Shown in pieces: positions 45,761 through 55,000 of a stretch of 64,000 nt of DNA (the stretch's first letter is position 1; each line of letters begins with the position of its first letter). The notes beneath the pieces are model-generated. The model ran no database searches. It was not told where the DNA came from and saw only the letters and a program-made list of their open reading frames with translations. The stretch is from Cohnella lupini. Its GTDB lineage: Bacteria > Bacillota > Bacilli > Paenibacillales > Paenibacillaceae. The position numbers and the translations under genes are program-made. The stretch spans positions 186,001 to 250,000 of the forward strand of contig NZ_QRDY01000004.1 in NCBI RefSeq assembly GCF_003386205.1, written 5' to 3'.

Positions 45761-45774
45761 CGAAAACGCTTTCC
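45761..45774 (-). promoter_or_regulatory. cre-like catabolite control site downstream of the esterase promoter
   Basis: CGAAAACGCTTTCC matches the CcpA consensus TGWAANCGNTNWCA except at both end positions. It lies 12 nt after the -10 box, where CcpA binding blocks transcription. Confidence 0.6.
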
Positions 45775-45785
45775 CTACACTTTAT

Positions 45786-45814
45786 GGTATAAATGACCCG
45801 CTTAACATAGTCAA
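45786..45814 (-). promoter_or_regulatory. Sigma-A-type promoter of the esterase gene
   Basis: Minus strand TTGACT (45809-45814), 17 nt, TATACC (45786-45791). It is the only good promoter match in the 141-nt gap after the SGNH gene. Confidence 0.6.
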
Positions 45815-45836
45815 GTGCAAATTCTCGCGGCAGGGA

Positions 45837-46952
45837 CTAGTGATTCAAGAATCTTAGAATGCGGATGTCCGCTCCTTTGCTTCGAGCATCCTTGCGTCCC
45901 GTATGGCGAATTGTAATCCGCGCGTCATTCCGTTCGAGTAAGCTCGGAAACGTAGCGATAATCGGACGATACGCGATCAAGCACCACTCGTCGAACAAGT
46001 TAACCTCATGAAATTCCGTCCCGTCCAGGGAGTACTCGAATATCCCGCTATCCGGTCCATGCAGCAGCAACAATCCAGCGCCTTTCCCGGTAACGGGGAA
46101 GGTCAACGTTGCGCCGGGATCTTCCGCGTGCAGATGCTCGATTCCGTAACGCCAATTCATCATCGGTCCCGGCTCCGCTAATTTAAGTACGAATCCGTCC
46201 GAATGCTCCGCAGCGCGGAAATCGAGCATCGTCGCGTCTTCGTAGTTCCCCTCGATGAGCGCGGGCGGTAATTCCTCGGACGTTTGACCGTCCGCTTGCC
46301 TGGACGGCGAGCTTAAGGCCGACTCGAGAAAATCCCTGACGAACGAAGCATAGACGGCGTAACCGTCGTCGTTCGGGTGAACCCGATCGTTCGCGAGGTC
46401 CTCCCACTTCGTTTGACCCGATTGGATCAGAGATCGGATTTCCGCGGCGAGGTTTACCGACGGAATATCGTATCGGGTAGCTACTTCCTCGTGCACCGCG
46501 ATATTAAACGGCAACCCGTCCGTCAAATTCTTATCGGCGGCGGTATAGACGAACACGATATCCGTTCGCGGTGACTCCCTCAAGCATTGCCTGACGATCC
46601 CCTCCATCCCTCTGATGGATTCTTCGCGATCTTCTCCGTCGTTCACGCTGAATTCCACGAACAGCAAGTCTATCTCGCCGTAAGAGAGAACATGCTCCCG
46701 CAGTCTGTGCGCCCCGAAGGTCGAGGTCGTGCCGCCGACTCCCGCGTTGATGCAAGTCACTCTTTTCTCTCCGTATTTCTCCATCAGATATCGGCCGGTC
46801 AGAGCCCGCCAGCTTGTAAGATCCGCATCGGACGCTCCCGCGCCTTCCGTAATGGAGCCTCCCAGAAAAGCGATGACGACCGGTTCTTTCCCGTTAAGCT
46901 TCTGAACGCAACGGGGTAAACTTCTACGGTAACGAAAGCTATCTCTAGACAT
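45837..46952 (-). CDS. SGNH-family esterase (carbohydrate esterase-like)
   Basis: 371 residues from the ATG at 46952 (AGGGTGG 5 nt upstream; a GTG three codons earlier lies inside that site). SGNH blocks: block I GGSITEG with the nucleophile Ser, block II GVGGTTS, block III SVNDG, and block V DRVHPND with the catalytic Asp and His. The C-terminal third is a beta-rich accessory region (YEDATMLDFRAAEHSD onward), as in two-domain CE2-like or xylan/pectin acetyl esterases. It has no signal peptide. It lies between the GH27 and acetyl esterase genes and probably removes acetyl groups from the same glycan. Confidence 0.85.
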   Translation of the reverse strand: MSRDSFRYRRSLPRCVQKLNGKEPVVIAFLGGSITEGAGASDADLTSWRALTGRYLMEKYGEKRVTCINAGVGGTTSTFGAHRLREHVLSYGEIDLLFVEFSVNDGEDREESIRGMEGIVRQCLRESPRTDIVFVYTAADKNLTDGLPFNIAVHEEVATRYDIPSVNLAAEIRSLIQSGQTKWEDLANDRVHPNDDGYAVYASFVRDFLESALSSPSRQADGQTSEELPPALIEGNYEDATMLDFRAAEHSDGFVLKLAEPGPMMNWRYGIEHLHAEDPGATLTFPVTGKGAGLLLLHGPDSGIFEYSLDGTEFHEVNLFDEWCLIAYRPIIATFPSLLERNDARITIRHTGRKDARSKGADIRILRFLNH

Positions 46953-47003
46953 CCAAACCACCCTTTCTGCTTCTCTGTTTAACTTATTCGCAATCGGACG
47001 AAC

Positions 47004-47032
47004 AAACCCTCCCGAATTATCGGGAGGGTCCG
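47004..47032 (-). terminator. Hairpin after the second GH27 gene
   Basis: A perfect 10-bp stem ACCCTCCCGA/TCGGGAGGGT (47006-47015 with 47020-47029) with a 4-nt loop. The T-run after it is short, so termination may be partial. Confidence 0.7.
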
Positions 47033-47056
47033 AATTTCAATATGGGCTATCAGGCG

Positions 47057-49507
47057 TTATGGAGTAACCCGCAACGAATCCAGCAGCATAAACGTTCCCG
47101 TCTTTTTAACGCCTTTAACCGTATGGTTTCCATTGGTTAACCCGGTAATGGCGAAGACCACTTGATTCGTTAATCTAGTCGCGTTATAAGTGCTGACCGT
47201 CTGCTGGAACACGTTGTCGATGTAAATGTCGATATCGCCCTGTCCGGCTTCCTTCTCCGTAATAACTTCGACTCCCGTGCCGCTGAAAGCGAATTGGAAG
47301 TAATCGTTGTTCGTCTGGCTGAAATGAACGTCGTTGTTGTAGTCCCCGAAGCCGCGGTTACCGTTAAGCGACCAGGTTCCGCTGTACGTGATCCCCGGAT
47401 CGGTGTTATTATACTGTTTCTTCGTGCTCGAGACGTTCAGCTTGTCGAGTAGCATATACGTGCCCGTTTTCTTGACGGCTTTGATCGTGTGGGATCCAGG
47501 CGTTAATCCCGAAATCTTGTACACTGTCTGCTGGGCCAGCCGAGTGGCGTTGTACGTGTTGACTGTTTCCTTGAACACGTTGTCCACGTAGATATCGATA
47601 TTTCCTTGGCCGGCTTCCTTCTCCGTGATCAATTCGACTCCCGTTCCGGTGAAGGTATATTGGACATAGTCGTTATTAGTAGAAGTATAATGCACGTCGT
47701 CCTTGTAATCGCCGAAACCTCTTGCGGTGCTATGCGTCCAACTGCCGTTATACGTGAATCCGGCGTCGGCGTCGTTGATTTGAATCGGAGAAGCCACGTT
47801 GAAGCTTAGCTTGTCGAGCAGCATATACGTACCCGTTTTCTTAACGGCTTTAATCGTATGCGGACCGTTAGACAAGCCGGTAATTCCGTAAACCTTCTGC
47901 TGTACCTGTCGCGTAGCGTTATACGTACTCACCGTTTGCTTGAAAACGCCGTCGACGTAAACGTCGATGTTGCCCTGCGAAGAGTCCTTTTCCGTTATCA
48001 AATCGATACCCGTGCCGTTAAAAGTATACTCGAAATAATCGTTATTCGTTTGAGTGAAATGAACGTCGTTCTGGAAATCCCCAAAGCCCCGATTATAGCT
48101 GCGTTGCCATGCTCCGACGTACTTGATGCCCGTATCGTCGTTATTCACCGCATTCGATCCACCCTGGGAAACTACTTTAAACAATCTCGATGCATGCGGC
48201 GCCAAATTGACCGAGCTATATCCCGTGTTGAAGCTTCCAAGATCCGTATGCGTCCATAAATCGCGAACGGTTGCCGACCCGCTAAGTCCGATATCGCTCC
48301 AGTTGACGGATACCGTCGCCGCCGAGTTTCCGAGATTGACGAGCGCCACCGTATAGCTTCCGTCGCCATTGTTGGCGTACCATGCCTGCTGATTGGTTGC
48401 CGTGGATACCGGATGAGCCGGACGACCCGCCTGATTCACCGCGATGACCTCTTTGTTCGTTAGCAAGCCGATTCCGAAGGCATCCAGGTTCGTCATATCG
48501 TTTCCAATGTAAAACTGTGCCGACGACATCGCCCACAGGGTCATGGCCGTCCGGCGCTCGTCTTGCGTCAGTCCGTCCATGGCGCCATTGCCGACATTCA
48601 AGGAATCGAAGTCGTTCCAGCCTCCCGGACTTCCGTGCCTCCACCATTGCTCCGCTTTAGGAAAGGTACGGGCGATGTTCGCCCACGTCGTAAGGCCCCC
48701 GCTTCCGCAATAACACTCTATGTCCCAATCGACGCGCCAACCGTTCGAGTATTGCTTCCAGTAGTCGATGTAGTTCATGTCCAGCGCCCAAGAAAGCTCT
48801 AGCCATATTCCGTACGGTGCCAATGCTTCCGCCCAAGCTTTGACGTCACCCCTCGCGTCGATGGAAGTATCGTTATGTCCCGAACCCGGCGTCACGCTGT
48901 CGAACTTCAGAAAATCGATTCCCCAACTCCCATACAAATCCGCGATAGAGTCAATATAGCTTTGCGCGCAAGGCTGATTGAAATCGATCTTGTAACCGAT
49001 GTCCCAATAATCGCCCGTCCGCAACGGTAGAGCCGCTATATCCTGCATGGAACAACCAGGGGCTCCATAGATCGGCAAGTCATTATCGTACGCTTCCTTC
49101 GACATTCCGGGAATGCCGTAAATTCCGATTTTCTGACCATTGTTGTGCACGTAATCAATCACTTCTTGAAACCCGTTAGGGTATAACGTCGTGCTTGGGA
49201 TAGGTCGTCCGTATCCATCCATGCTTCCGTTCCATCCGGCATCGATATTAATATACTCGTAACCGTAGGGTTGCAGCGTCGCTTCCATCGCGTCGGACTG
49301 CGCTTTAATAGAAGCAGCGGAAATAATAGTATTAACGCCGGTATACACTTGCATGCTGAAGCTGCTCCAACCCATTAACGGCTTAAGCGCCAATCCGTTA
49401 TCCGCCGCTTGCGCGACGGGCGTATTCGGAGCTACGATTCCTAATTGCGCGGCGACCATAACGAACAATAACAGACCGATGCGTAGCTTGCTTAATCTCG
49501 ACTTCAC
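47057..49507 (-). CDS. Secreted GH27 glycosidase with three C-terminal beta-sandwich modules
   Basis: About 816 residues from the GTG at 49507; a TTG at 49516 directly touches AGGAG, while GTG is 9 nt away. A signal peptide ends near PVAQA. Residues about 36-450 form the GH27 barrel: MGWSSFS start, INIDAGWNG, nucleophile Asp203 in FLKFDSVTPG and the probable acid/base Asp262 in GWRVDWDIECYC. GH27 enzymes are mostly alpha-galactosidases; some cleave beta-L-arabinopyranosides. Three repeats of about 115 residues follow (near 453, 575 and 698), each with NDxD...G, RGFGDY, FEYTFxGTG and a YMLLDKL ending, probably sugar-binding modules. It closely resembles the giant GH27 gene two positions upstream. 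Confidence 0.92.
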   Translation of the reverse strand: MKSRLSKLRIGLLLFVMVAAQLGIVAPNTPVAQAADNGLALKPLMGWSSFSMQVYTGVNTIISAASIKAQSDAMEATLQPYGYEYINIDAGWNGSMDGYGRPIPSTTLYPNGFQEVIDYVHNNGQKIGIYGIPGMSKEAYDNDLPIYGAPGCSMQDIAALPLRTGDYWDIGYKIDFNQPCAQSYIDSIADLYGSWGIDFLKFDSVTPGSGHNDTSIDARGDVKAWAEALAPYGIWLELSWALDMNYIDYWKQYSNGWRVDWDIECYCGSGGLTTWANIARTFPKAEQWWRHGSPGGWNDFDSLNVGNGAMDGLTQDERRTAMTLWAMSSAQFYIGNDMTNLDAFGIGLLTNKEVIAVNQAGRPAHPVSTATNQQAWYANNGDGSYTVALVNLGNSAATVSVNWSDIGLSGSATVRDLWTHTDLGSFNTGYSSVNLAPHASRLFKVVSQGGSNAVNNDDTGIKYVGAWQRSYNRGFGDFQNDVHFTQTNNDYFEYTFNGTGIDLITEKDSSQGNIDVYVDGVFKQTVSTYNATRQVQQKVYGITGLSNGPHTIKAVKKTGTYMLLDKLSFNVASPIQINDADAGFTYNGSWTHSTARGFGDYKDDVHYTSTNNDYVQYTFTGTGVELITEKEAGQGNIDIYVDNVFKETVNTYNATRLAQQTVYKISGLTPGSHTIKAVKKTGTYMLLDKLNVSSTKKQYNNTDPGITYSGTWSLNGNRGFGDYNNDVHFSQTNNDYFQFAFSGTGVEVITEKEAGQGDIDIYIDNVFQQTVSTYNATRLTNQVVFAITGLTNGNHTVKGVKKTGTFMLLDSLRVTP

Positions 49508-49519
49508 ATCATTCAACTC

Positions 49520-51904
49520 CTAATAAGGTATCAGCTGGATTCTCTCTCCTCTATCCGTATCCAACACCAATACGTCCCCTTTCAGCGTCTCCTCCCCTCG
49601 GCTCCGGATGCATCTCGCTTTGCCCCATGGGTTATACACCCGGAGCCGCGAGCCGGCTTCGCTATAGATTTCAATCCCTTGCACGGATCCTTCGTCGGCT
49701 GCGGCGCTGACCAGGAACCCGCCGACCGCCCGAAGCGTGCTGAATTCGGCGCGCTTGTCGAGCGGCCAGTTAGGGAAGAGGCGAATGATTCCGTTATAGC
49801 TTTGCATGAGGCATTCGTTGACGACGGCGGGCAGGGCGAAATTCTCGAACCATATGCCCATCGGAGCCATATAATCGAACGAGGTCGTATCCGAATAACG
49901 CCCCCCGGATTCCAGCAATTTATCGGTGCAAGTTCCGTTGGGAAGCATGCAATACTCGATCTGGCGCTTGAACCGTTCCAAATCCAGCTTGCCGAGCCGA
50001 GCTCCCGCCAGATTCAGGAATACGAGCTCGTTCCCGCCCTCGTTGCGATGATTAAGATAAGAATTAACCGCGATGCGATATTCCTCCGGCGAGGAGTGCA
50101 GGCCGTGGTCTTCCCCCGGGAATACGGTTGAAATGCCATTCGGCACGTTATAGATCACTTCAGGGTCTTCGCCCGGGACGGACACGAATACGGTCCCCCG
50201 TTGCGACTCGGCCGTCGGATATTCCGGGAATTTCCCGAGAATCTCCTCCGCTTCCGCGAGAAGCTCCGCTTCCTCGCCGCTACGTCCGAGATCTTCGCAA
50301 GCTTGCGCGAAGGCGCGGAACAGAAATTTCGTCAAAGTCAGGTCTACGATGCAATCGCTATTCTTCTTGAAACCGGGAGTAAGCTCGTATAGCTCCGGAA
50401 CGACCGTCGGATAGATATGATAGCGATCGTCTCCCCAAGCCTCCCCGCTCGCATCCGGCCTCTTCATGTAATCGACCATGAACAGCACCGCTTCCTTAAT
50501 CGGCGTAAAGGCGCGAGTCTCCAGGAACGTCCTGTCCATCGTGTAGATATAATGCCACCATAGGCTTTGCACCGTCCACGGCGTCTCGCAAACTTCCCAG
50601 CCCCAATGCGGAACGGGATAAGGCATCATGTTCATCTCCACGGGGTAGGCGGAATGCGGGTAATAAGCACCGCGCAAGCCATAATACTCCCGCGCCCACT
50701 TACGGCTGACGGGAAGAACGTGATCGACCATGTTCACGTATGCCAGATGTTTCTCTACGTGGTTGCTTGAGAACGCAAGCCAGAAAGGCTGCTGCGTATT
50801 GTAGTTCATATGGTAGTCCCCATGCCATTCCGAACCGATCTTGCCGTAGCTCCAATTGGCGAATATACCCGGACACGTCGCGTCGGGCTTCACGGAGCAT
50901 TGAAAGAAATAGAGATTGCGGTACCATACCCGCTCCAGAAATTCATCCTCTAGGGAAACGCCCGAGCGGGACCAATAGCTTTCCCAGACTTTACTGGATG
51001 AAGCGAAAGCGGCATCGAAAGTCTTCCGGTCCGGCTCGCCGATGCTCCGCCCCACAAGCGGAACTTCCGCATCCAAGCCCTCCTCCAGTTCAACGAGAAG
51101 CGTAAAATCTTTTCCTCCGGCTAGCTTGGCTTCCAAATCGTTAGGGCTTTCTTGAAAGGATACATCCACGGAAAGAGAGACCGTTAAACCGAAAGCCTTG
51201 TCCTTGGTCCGATCCCCCGTCTCTCCTTCTACCTTAAGATCGAAAGGAAGCGATTGGCGAAATGAAAGCTGCCGAGCGCCAACGTTGGTCGACGAAGCGT
51301 ATTTGGGTAGCTCATGCGGCGTTTGCGGATCGGGGATGATTCTCGCCCTGTTGAAAATATTATCCGCGGACGCCCCCCCTTCGGTATGGCGAAGAGTCGC
51401 CCACAGTCGGTCATGCTCCTGATCCGCGAACACGAGCAAAGTAACGGAGCGTTCCCCCGACTTGAAATCGATCTCGCAGAGCCCGTTATCCAACCCCAAT
51501 CTATGTCCGAGCACCTCCGTCGTCCGCCGATCGAAACCGAGCAGCAAAGAGCCGCATGGCATCGGACGGGGATACGGGAAGGCGTAATTTTCGCTGGTCA
51601 TGGCCACGTATTCCTTGTACCAAGGCTCTTCGCTTAGCGAGGAATAACTAGAGGGAATTTCTCTTAACCTTGCGAATAAGTCCTCGAAGGTTCCGATCTT
51701 ATCCTGATGCAACTCGGCGATTCGAATATCCCACACGTTGTTATGTCCGAAATGAATGACGACGGCGTCGGGCCGGGTCGTCACGACCGCCCCCATTCCC
51801 CCATTGCCCAATAGTGCTCCTTCGAAAAAGGTAGCTGCCGGACGGTCATATCGGATCGCGTGTTTGCGAGCTTGCCCGAGAATGCTTTCTGTCGTCATGG
51901 TCAT
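49520..51904 (-). CDS. GH95-like glycosidase (alpha-L-fucosidase/galactosidase type)
   Basis: 794 residues from the ATG at 51904 (AGAGGA 9 nt upstream). A longer reading back to 52003 would run through a hairpin and has no family similarity. The N-terminal region has EGALLGNGGMGAVVTTRPD, and the alpha/alpha barrel has WHGDYHMNYNTQQPFW, whose Asn-x-Asn matches the water-activating pair of GH95. IYPTVVPEL may hold the acid residue. GH95 enzymes invert alpha-1,2-L-fucosyl or alpha-L-galactosyl bonds, for example in xyloglucan. No signal peptide is seen, so it is probably cytosolic. It lies between two secreted GH27 genes. The family call rests on motifs; a related family is possible. Confidence 0.75.
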   Translation of the reverse strand: MTMTTESILGQARKHAIRYDRPAATFFEGALLGNGGMGAVVTTRPDAVVIHFGHNNVWDIRIAELHQDKIGTFEDLFARLREIPSSYSSLSEEPWYKEYVAMTSENYAFPYPRPMPCGSLLLGFDRRTTEVLGHRLGLDNGLCEIDFKSGERSVTLLVFADQEHDRLWATLRHTEGGASADNIFNRARIIPDPQTPHELPKYASSTNVGARQLSFRQSLPFDLKVEGETGDRTKDKAFGLTVSLSVDVSFQESPNDLEAKLAGGKDFTLLVELEEGLDAEVPLVGRSIGEPDRKTFDAAFASSSKVWESYWSRSGVSLEDEFLERVWYRNLYFFQCSVKPDATCPGIFANWSYGKIGSEWHGDYHMNYNTQQPFWLAFSSNHVEKHLAYVNMVDHVLPVSRKWAREYYGLRGAYYPHSAYPVEMNMMPYPVPHWGWEVCETPWTVQSLWWHYIYTMDRTFLETRAFTPIKEAVLFMVDYMKRPDASGEAWGDDRYHIYPTVVPELYELTPGFKKNSDCIVDLTLTKFLFRAFAQACEDLGRSGEEAELLAEAEEILGKFPEYPTAESQRGTVFVSVPGEDPEVIYNVPNGISTVFPGEDHGLHSSPEEYRIAVNSYLNHRNEGGNELVFLNLAGARLGKLDLERFKRQIEYCMLPNGTCTDKLLESGGRYSDTTSFDYMAPMGIWFENFALPAVVNECLMQSYNGIIRLFPNWPLDKRAEFSTLRAVGGFLVSAAADEGSVQGIEIYSEAGSRLRVYNPWGKARCIRSRGEETLKGDVLVLDTDRGERIQLIPY

Positions 51905-51964
51905 GGCTGCAATTCCTCTTTTCTCTATGATGGTCTTGCCTTTAAAACCCGTAAGTCCGATGAA

Positions 51965-51991
51965 GAGCCCTCCCTTAAACGGGAAGGGCTC
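51965..51991 (-). other. Hairpin between the giant GH27 and GH95-like genes
   Basis: Stem GAGCCC/GGGCTC (51965-51970 with 51986-51991) extended by further G-C pairs. No clear T-run; a processing or partial termination site is possible. Confidence 0.55.
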
Positions 51992-52009
51992 CATCGCGTT
52001 CAATATGAT

Positions 52010-55000
52010 TTAGTGAGTGACCCTGAGCGAATCCAACGTCATCTTTAGTCCGGATTTTTTAAGCACTTTGATCGTATGCGTCCCCGGCGAGAGCCCTTGG
52101 ATGCTATACACCGTCTGCTGGACTTGCAGCGTCGGACTATACGTATTTACGGTGGACTTAAAGACGCCGTCCACGTAAACATTGAATTCGCCTTGCAAAG
52201 CGTTTTTCTCCGTGATGATCTCGATACCCGTTCCGGTGAATTTATACTGGAAGTACGGCGGATTAAACGGAGCGGCGTTATGGGAATGGACGTCGTCCTG
52301 GTAATCCCCCAGCCCCCGGTTCGTGCTGTGCGTCCAGCCGCTGGAATATTTGATGGCAGCATTCGAATCGTTCACGATCGTCTGAGACGGCACGGTAAAA
52401 CTCAACTTATCCGCAATCATGTAGTCTCCCGATTTTTTCACGACCTTGATCGTATGAGTGCCATTCTCCAGCCCGGAAATACCATATAAGGTTTGTTCGA
52501 CCAATCTAGAGGAATGATGGGTATTTACCGTTTTCTTATACTTGTTATCCACGTAGACATCCACTTTGCCTTGTAAAGGACCTTTTGCCGATATAAATTT
52601 GATCCCGGTGCCCTTAAACGTGTATTCGAAATAATCGTTGTTCGTTTCCGTGTAATGCACGTCGTTCCGGTAATCCCCTCGGAAGGAGAAAGTCAGCGTA
52701 GATGTTCCTACCGGCCGGGTCGCAAGATATTGCTTCTTGATCGTGACCTGATTGCCCTTCAGCTTGTAATCCTTGCCTAATTCCAACGCGGTTTCACCGT
52801 TGGTTATGCCTAGTAAGTTGCTACCGTCGATATTCAGCGTTGTTTTTACGTCAGTCTTCGCGTTCTTGTCAAAGCTCGCCGTATCCGGGCCAATCAAATC
52901 CTCTACCTTAAATTTCAGTTGATCCAGCAGCATGTAATAGCCCGATTTCTTCACGGCCTTGAGGGTATGCTCGCCATAAGGCAATCCGGTAATGTTGTAT
53001 ACCGTTTGCAGTGCCTGTTTGCTGACGTTGTACGTACTGATGGTTTGTTTGAACTCGTTATCCACGTAGATGTCCATATCTCCATGGGAAGGATCTTTTT
53101 CGGTGACGACCTCAATTCCCGTTCCCTTGAATTTAAACTCGAAAGAGGCGTTGTCGGTCTCCGTGTAGTGCACGTCATCCTTGTAATCCCCGACTCCCCT
53201 ATTTCTATTATGCGACCAGGCGCCTTGATAAGTAATTCGGGTATCGTCGTCGTTGACCCATACATACCTGCCTCTGGATGTGTCGCTAACGATAACGGCA
53301 AGATTCTGCGTCGCTCCTTCGCTGAACGTCAACGTCAAGTTGGTTATTCCCGTCGGAAGAGCCGCAAGATAATCCTTCTTAATGGATACTTGGTTGCCTG
53401 ATACCGTATAATCGATACCTTGCGCCAATGCGGTTGCGCCGTTCGCGATGCCGTTCAGTTCGTTTCCGTTGAACGATATTGTCGTCGATACGTCTGCCTG
53501 AGCCGATGCTTTCTGGTCGAAGCTGACCGCGGATGGGCTGATCGCGCTGTTCTGCGGCGACGAATCGCTAATAGTGACGATGAAGGTCTGTACGGCTCCC
53601 GAACCGAAGGAGAATGTCAGGCTGGTTACACCAACCGGCCTGGTAGCTAGATATTCTTTCTTGATGGTTACTTCATTGCCGGAAACGGTATAGTCGGTAT
53701 CTAACGTCAATGGAGTTCCGCTTAGCGATATACCGCTTAGAGCGTCTCCATTAAGCGTCATGGTTGTACCGACATCGGCCTGTGCGGATGCATACTTATC
53801 AAAGCTTCCCGTCGATGGGCTGATTCCAACCGTTACGCTCACGCTCAATTTATCTAACAGCATATAAGATCCCGATTTCTTCACGGCTTTGAACGTATGC
53901 ACTTCATCGGACAATCCAGTAATGCTGTATACGGTTTGTTGGACGGATCTGCCGTCGCTATAAGTACTCACCGTTTGTCTGAACTCGTTATCCAAATAGA
54001 TATCGACGTCGCCCTGCGAGGAATGCTTTTCCGTAATGTAGTCGATCCCGGTTCCCTTGAAGGAATATTCGAAGTAAGCGTCGTTCGCCTCGGTGTAATG
54101 AACGTCATCCTGATAATCCCCGAGTCCCCTGCCCGTACTATGTCCCCACGAACCCGAGTACGTAATGCCGGGATCGCTATCATTGATGGATGCCTTAGGT
54201 CCAGGGTTAACCACGACAGGCACGCTGACGCTGAAATTATCAAGCAGCATATAAGATCCCGATTTTTTCACGGCTTTGATCGTGTGCGGACCGTTGGAAA
54301 GCCCCGAAATGCTATACACGGCTTGCTGCACCAATCTGTTGTCGTTATAAGTACTTACCGTCTGTTTGAATTCGTTGTCCACATAGATATCAATGTCGCC
54401 CTGCGAGGAGTCCTTTTCCGTGATCAGATCGATTCCCGTTCCCGTAAAGGCATATTCGAAGTAAGCGTCGTTGGTCTCGGTGTAATGGACGTCATCCTGA
54501 TAATCCCCAAGTCCCCTGCCCGTACTATATCCCCAATTGCCCGAGTACGAAATGCTAGGATCGTTATCGTTAATCGATACCTTGCTGTACTCTGCTCCGG
54601 AGCTACTCACCGCGATGGCAAAAATCTGCGCAGCTCCTCCATCAAAGGTGAACGTAAGATTAGTCGTTCCTATCGGAGCGGCTGCGAGATATTCCTTCTT
54701 GATGGTTACCACGTTGCCCGAAACCGTATAGTCGGTTCCCTCCGTAAGCAATGACCCGCCATTCGCGATGCTGTCCAAGCTGCTTCCGTCATTGATCGTC
54801 GTGTAAACCGCCGCTTGTACCGACTTATCGAAGCTCGCCGTAGCCGGAGCGATCCGATCCGGCAGGGTGACCGTCAATTTGTCGAGTAGCATAAAGTAAC
54901 CCGATTTCATAACGGCCTTCAAAGTATGAGCTCCGTTCGGCAATCCGGTAATGTTATACACGGTTTGCTGGCCCAATCGTCCTAAATTATAAGTGCTTAC

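Noticed and set aside
51905-52003. N-terminal extension of the GH95-like protein
   Set aside because: It crosses a hairpin and lacks a ribosome site; the ATG at 51904 has one.
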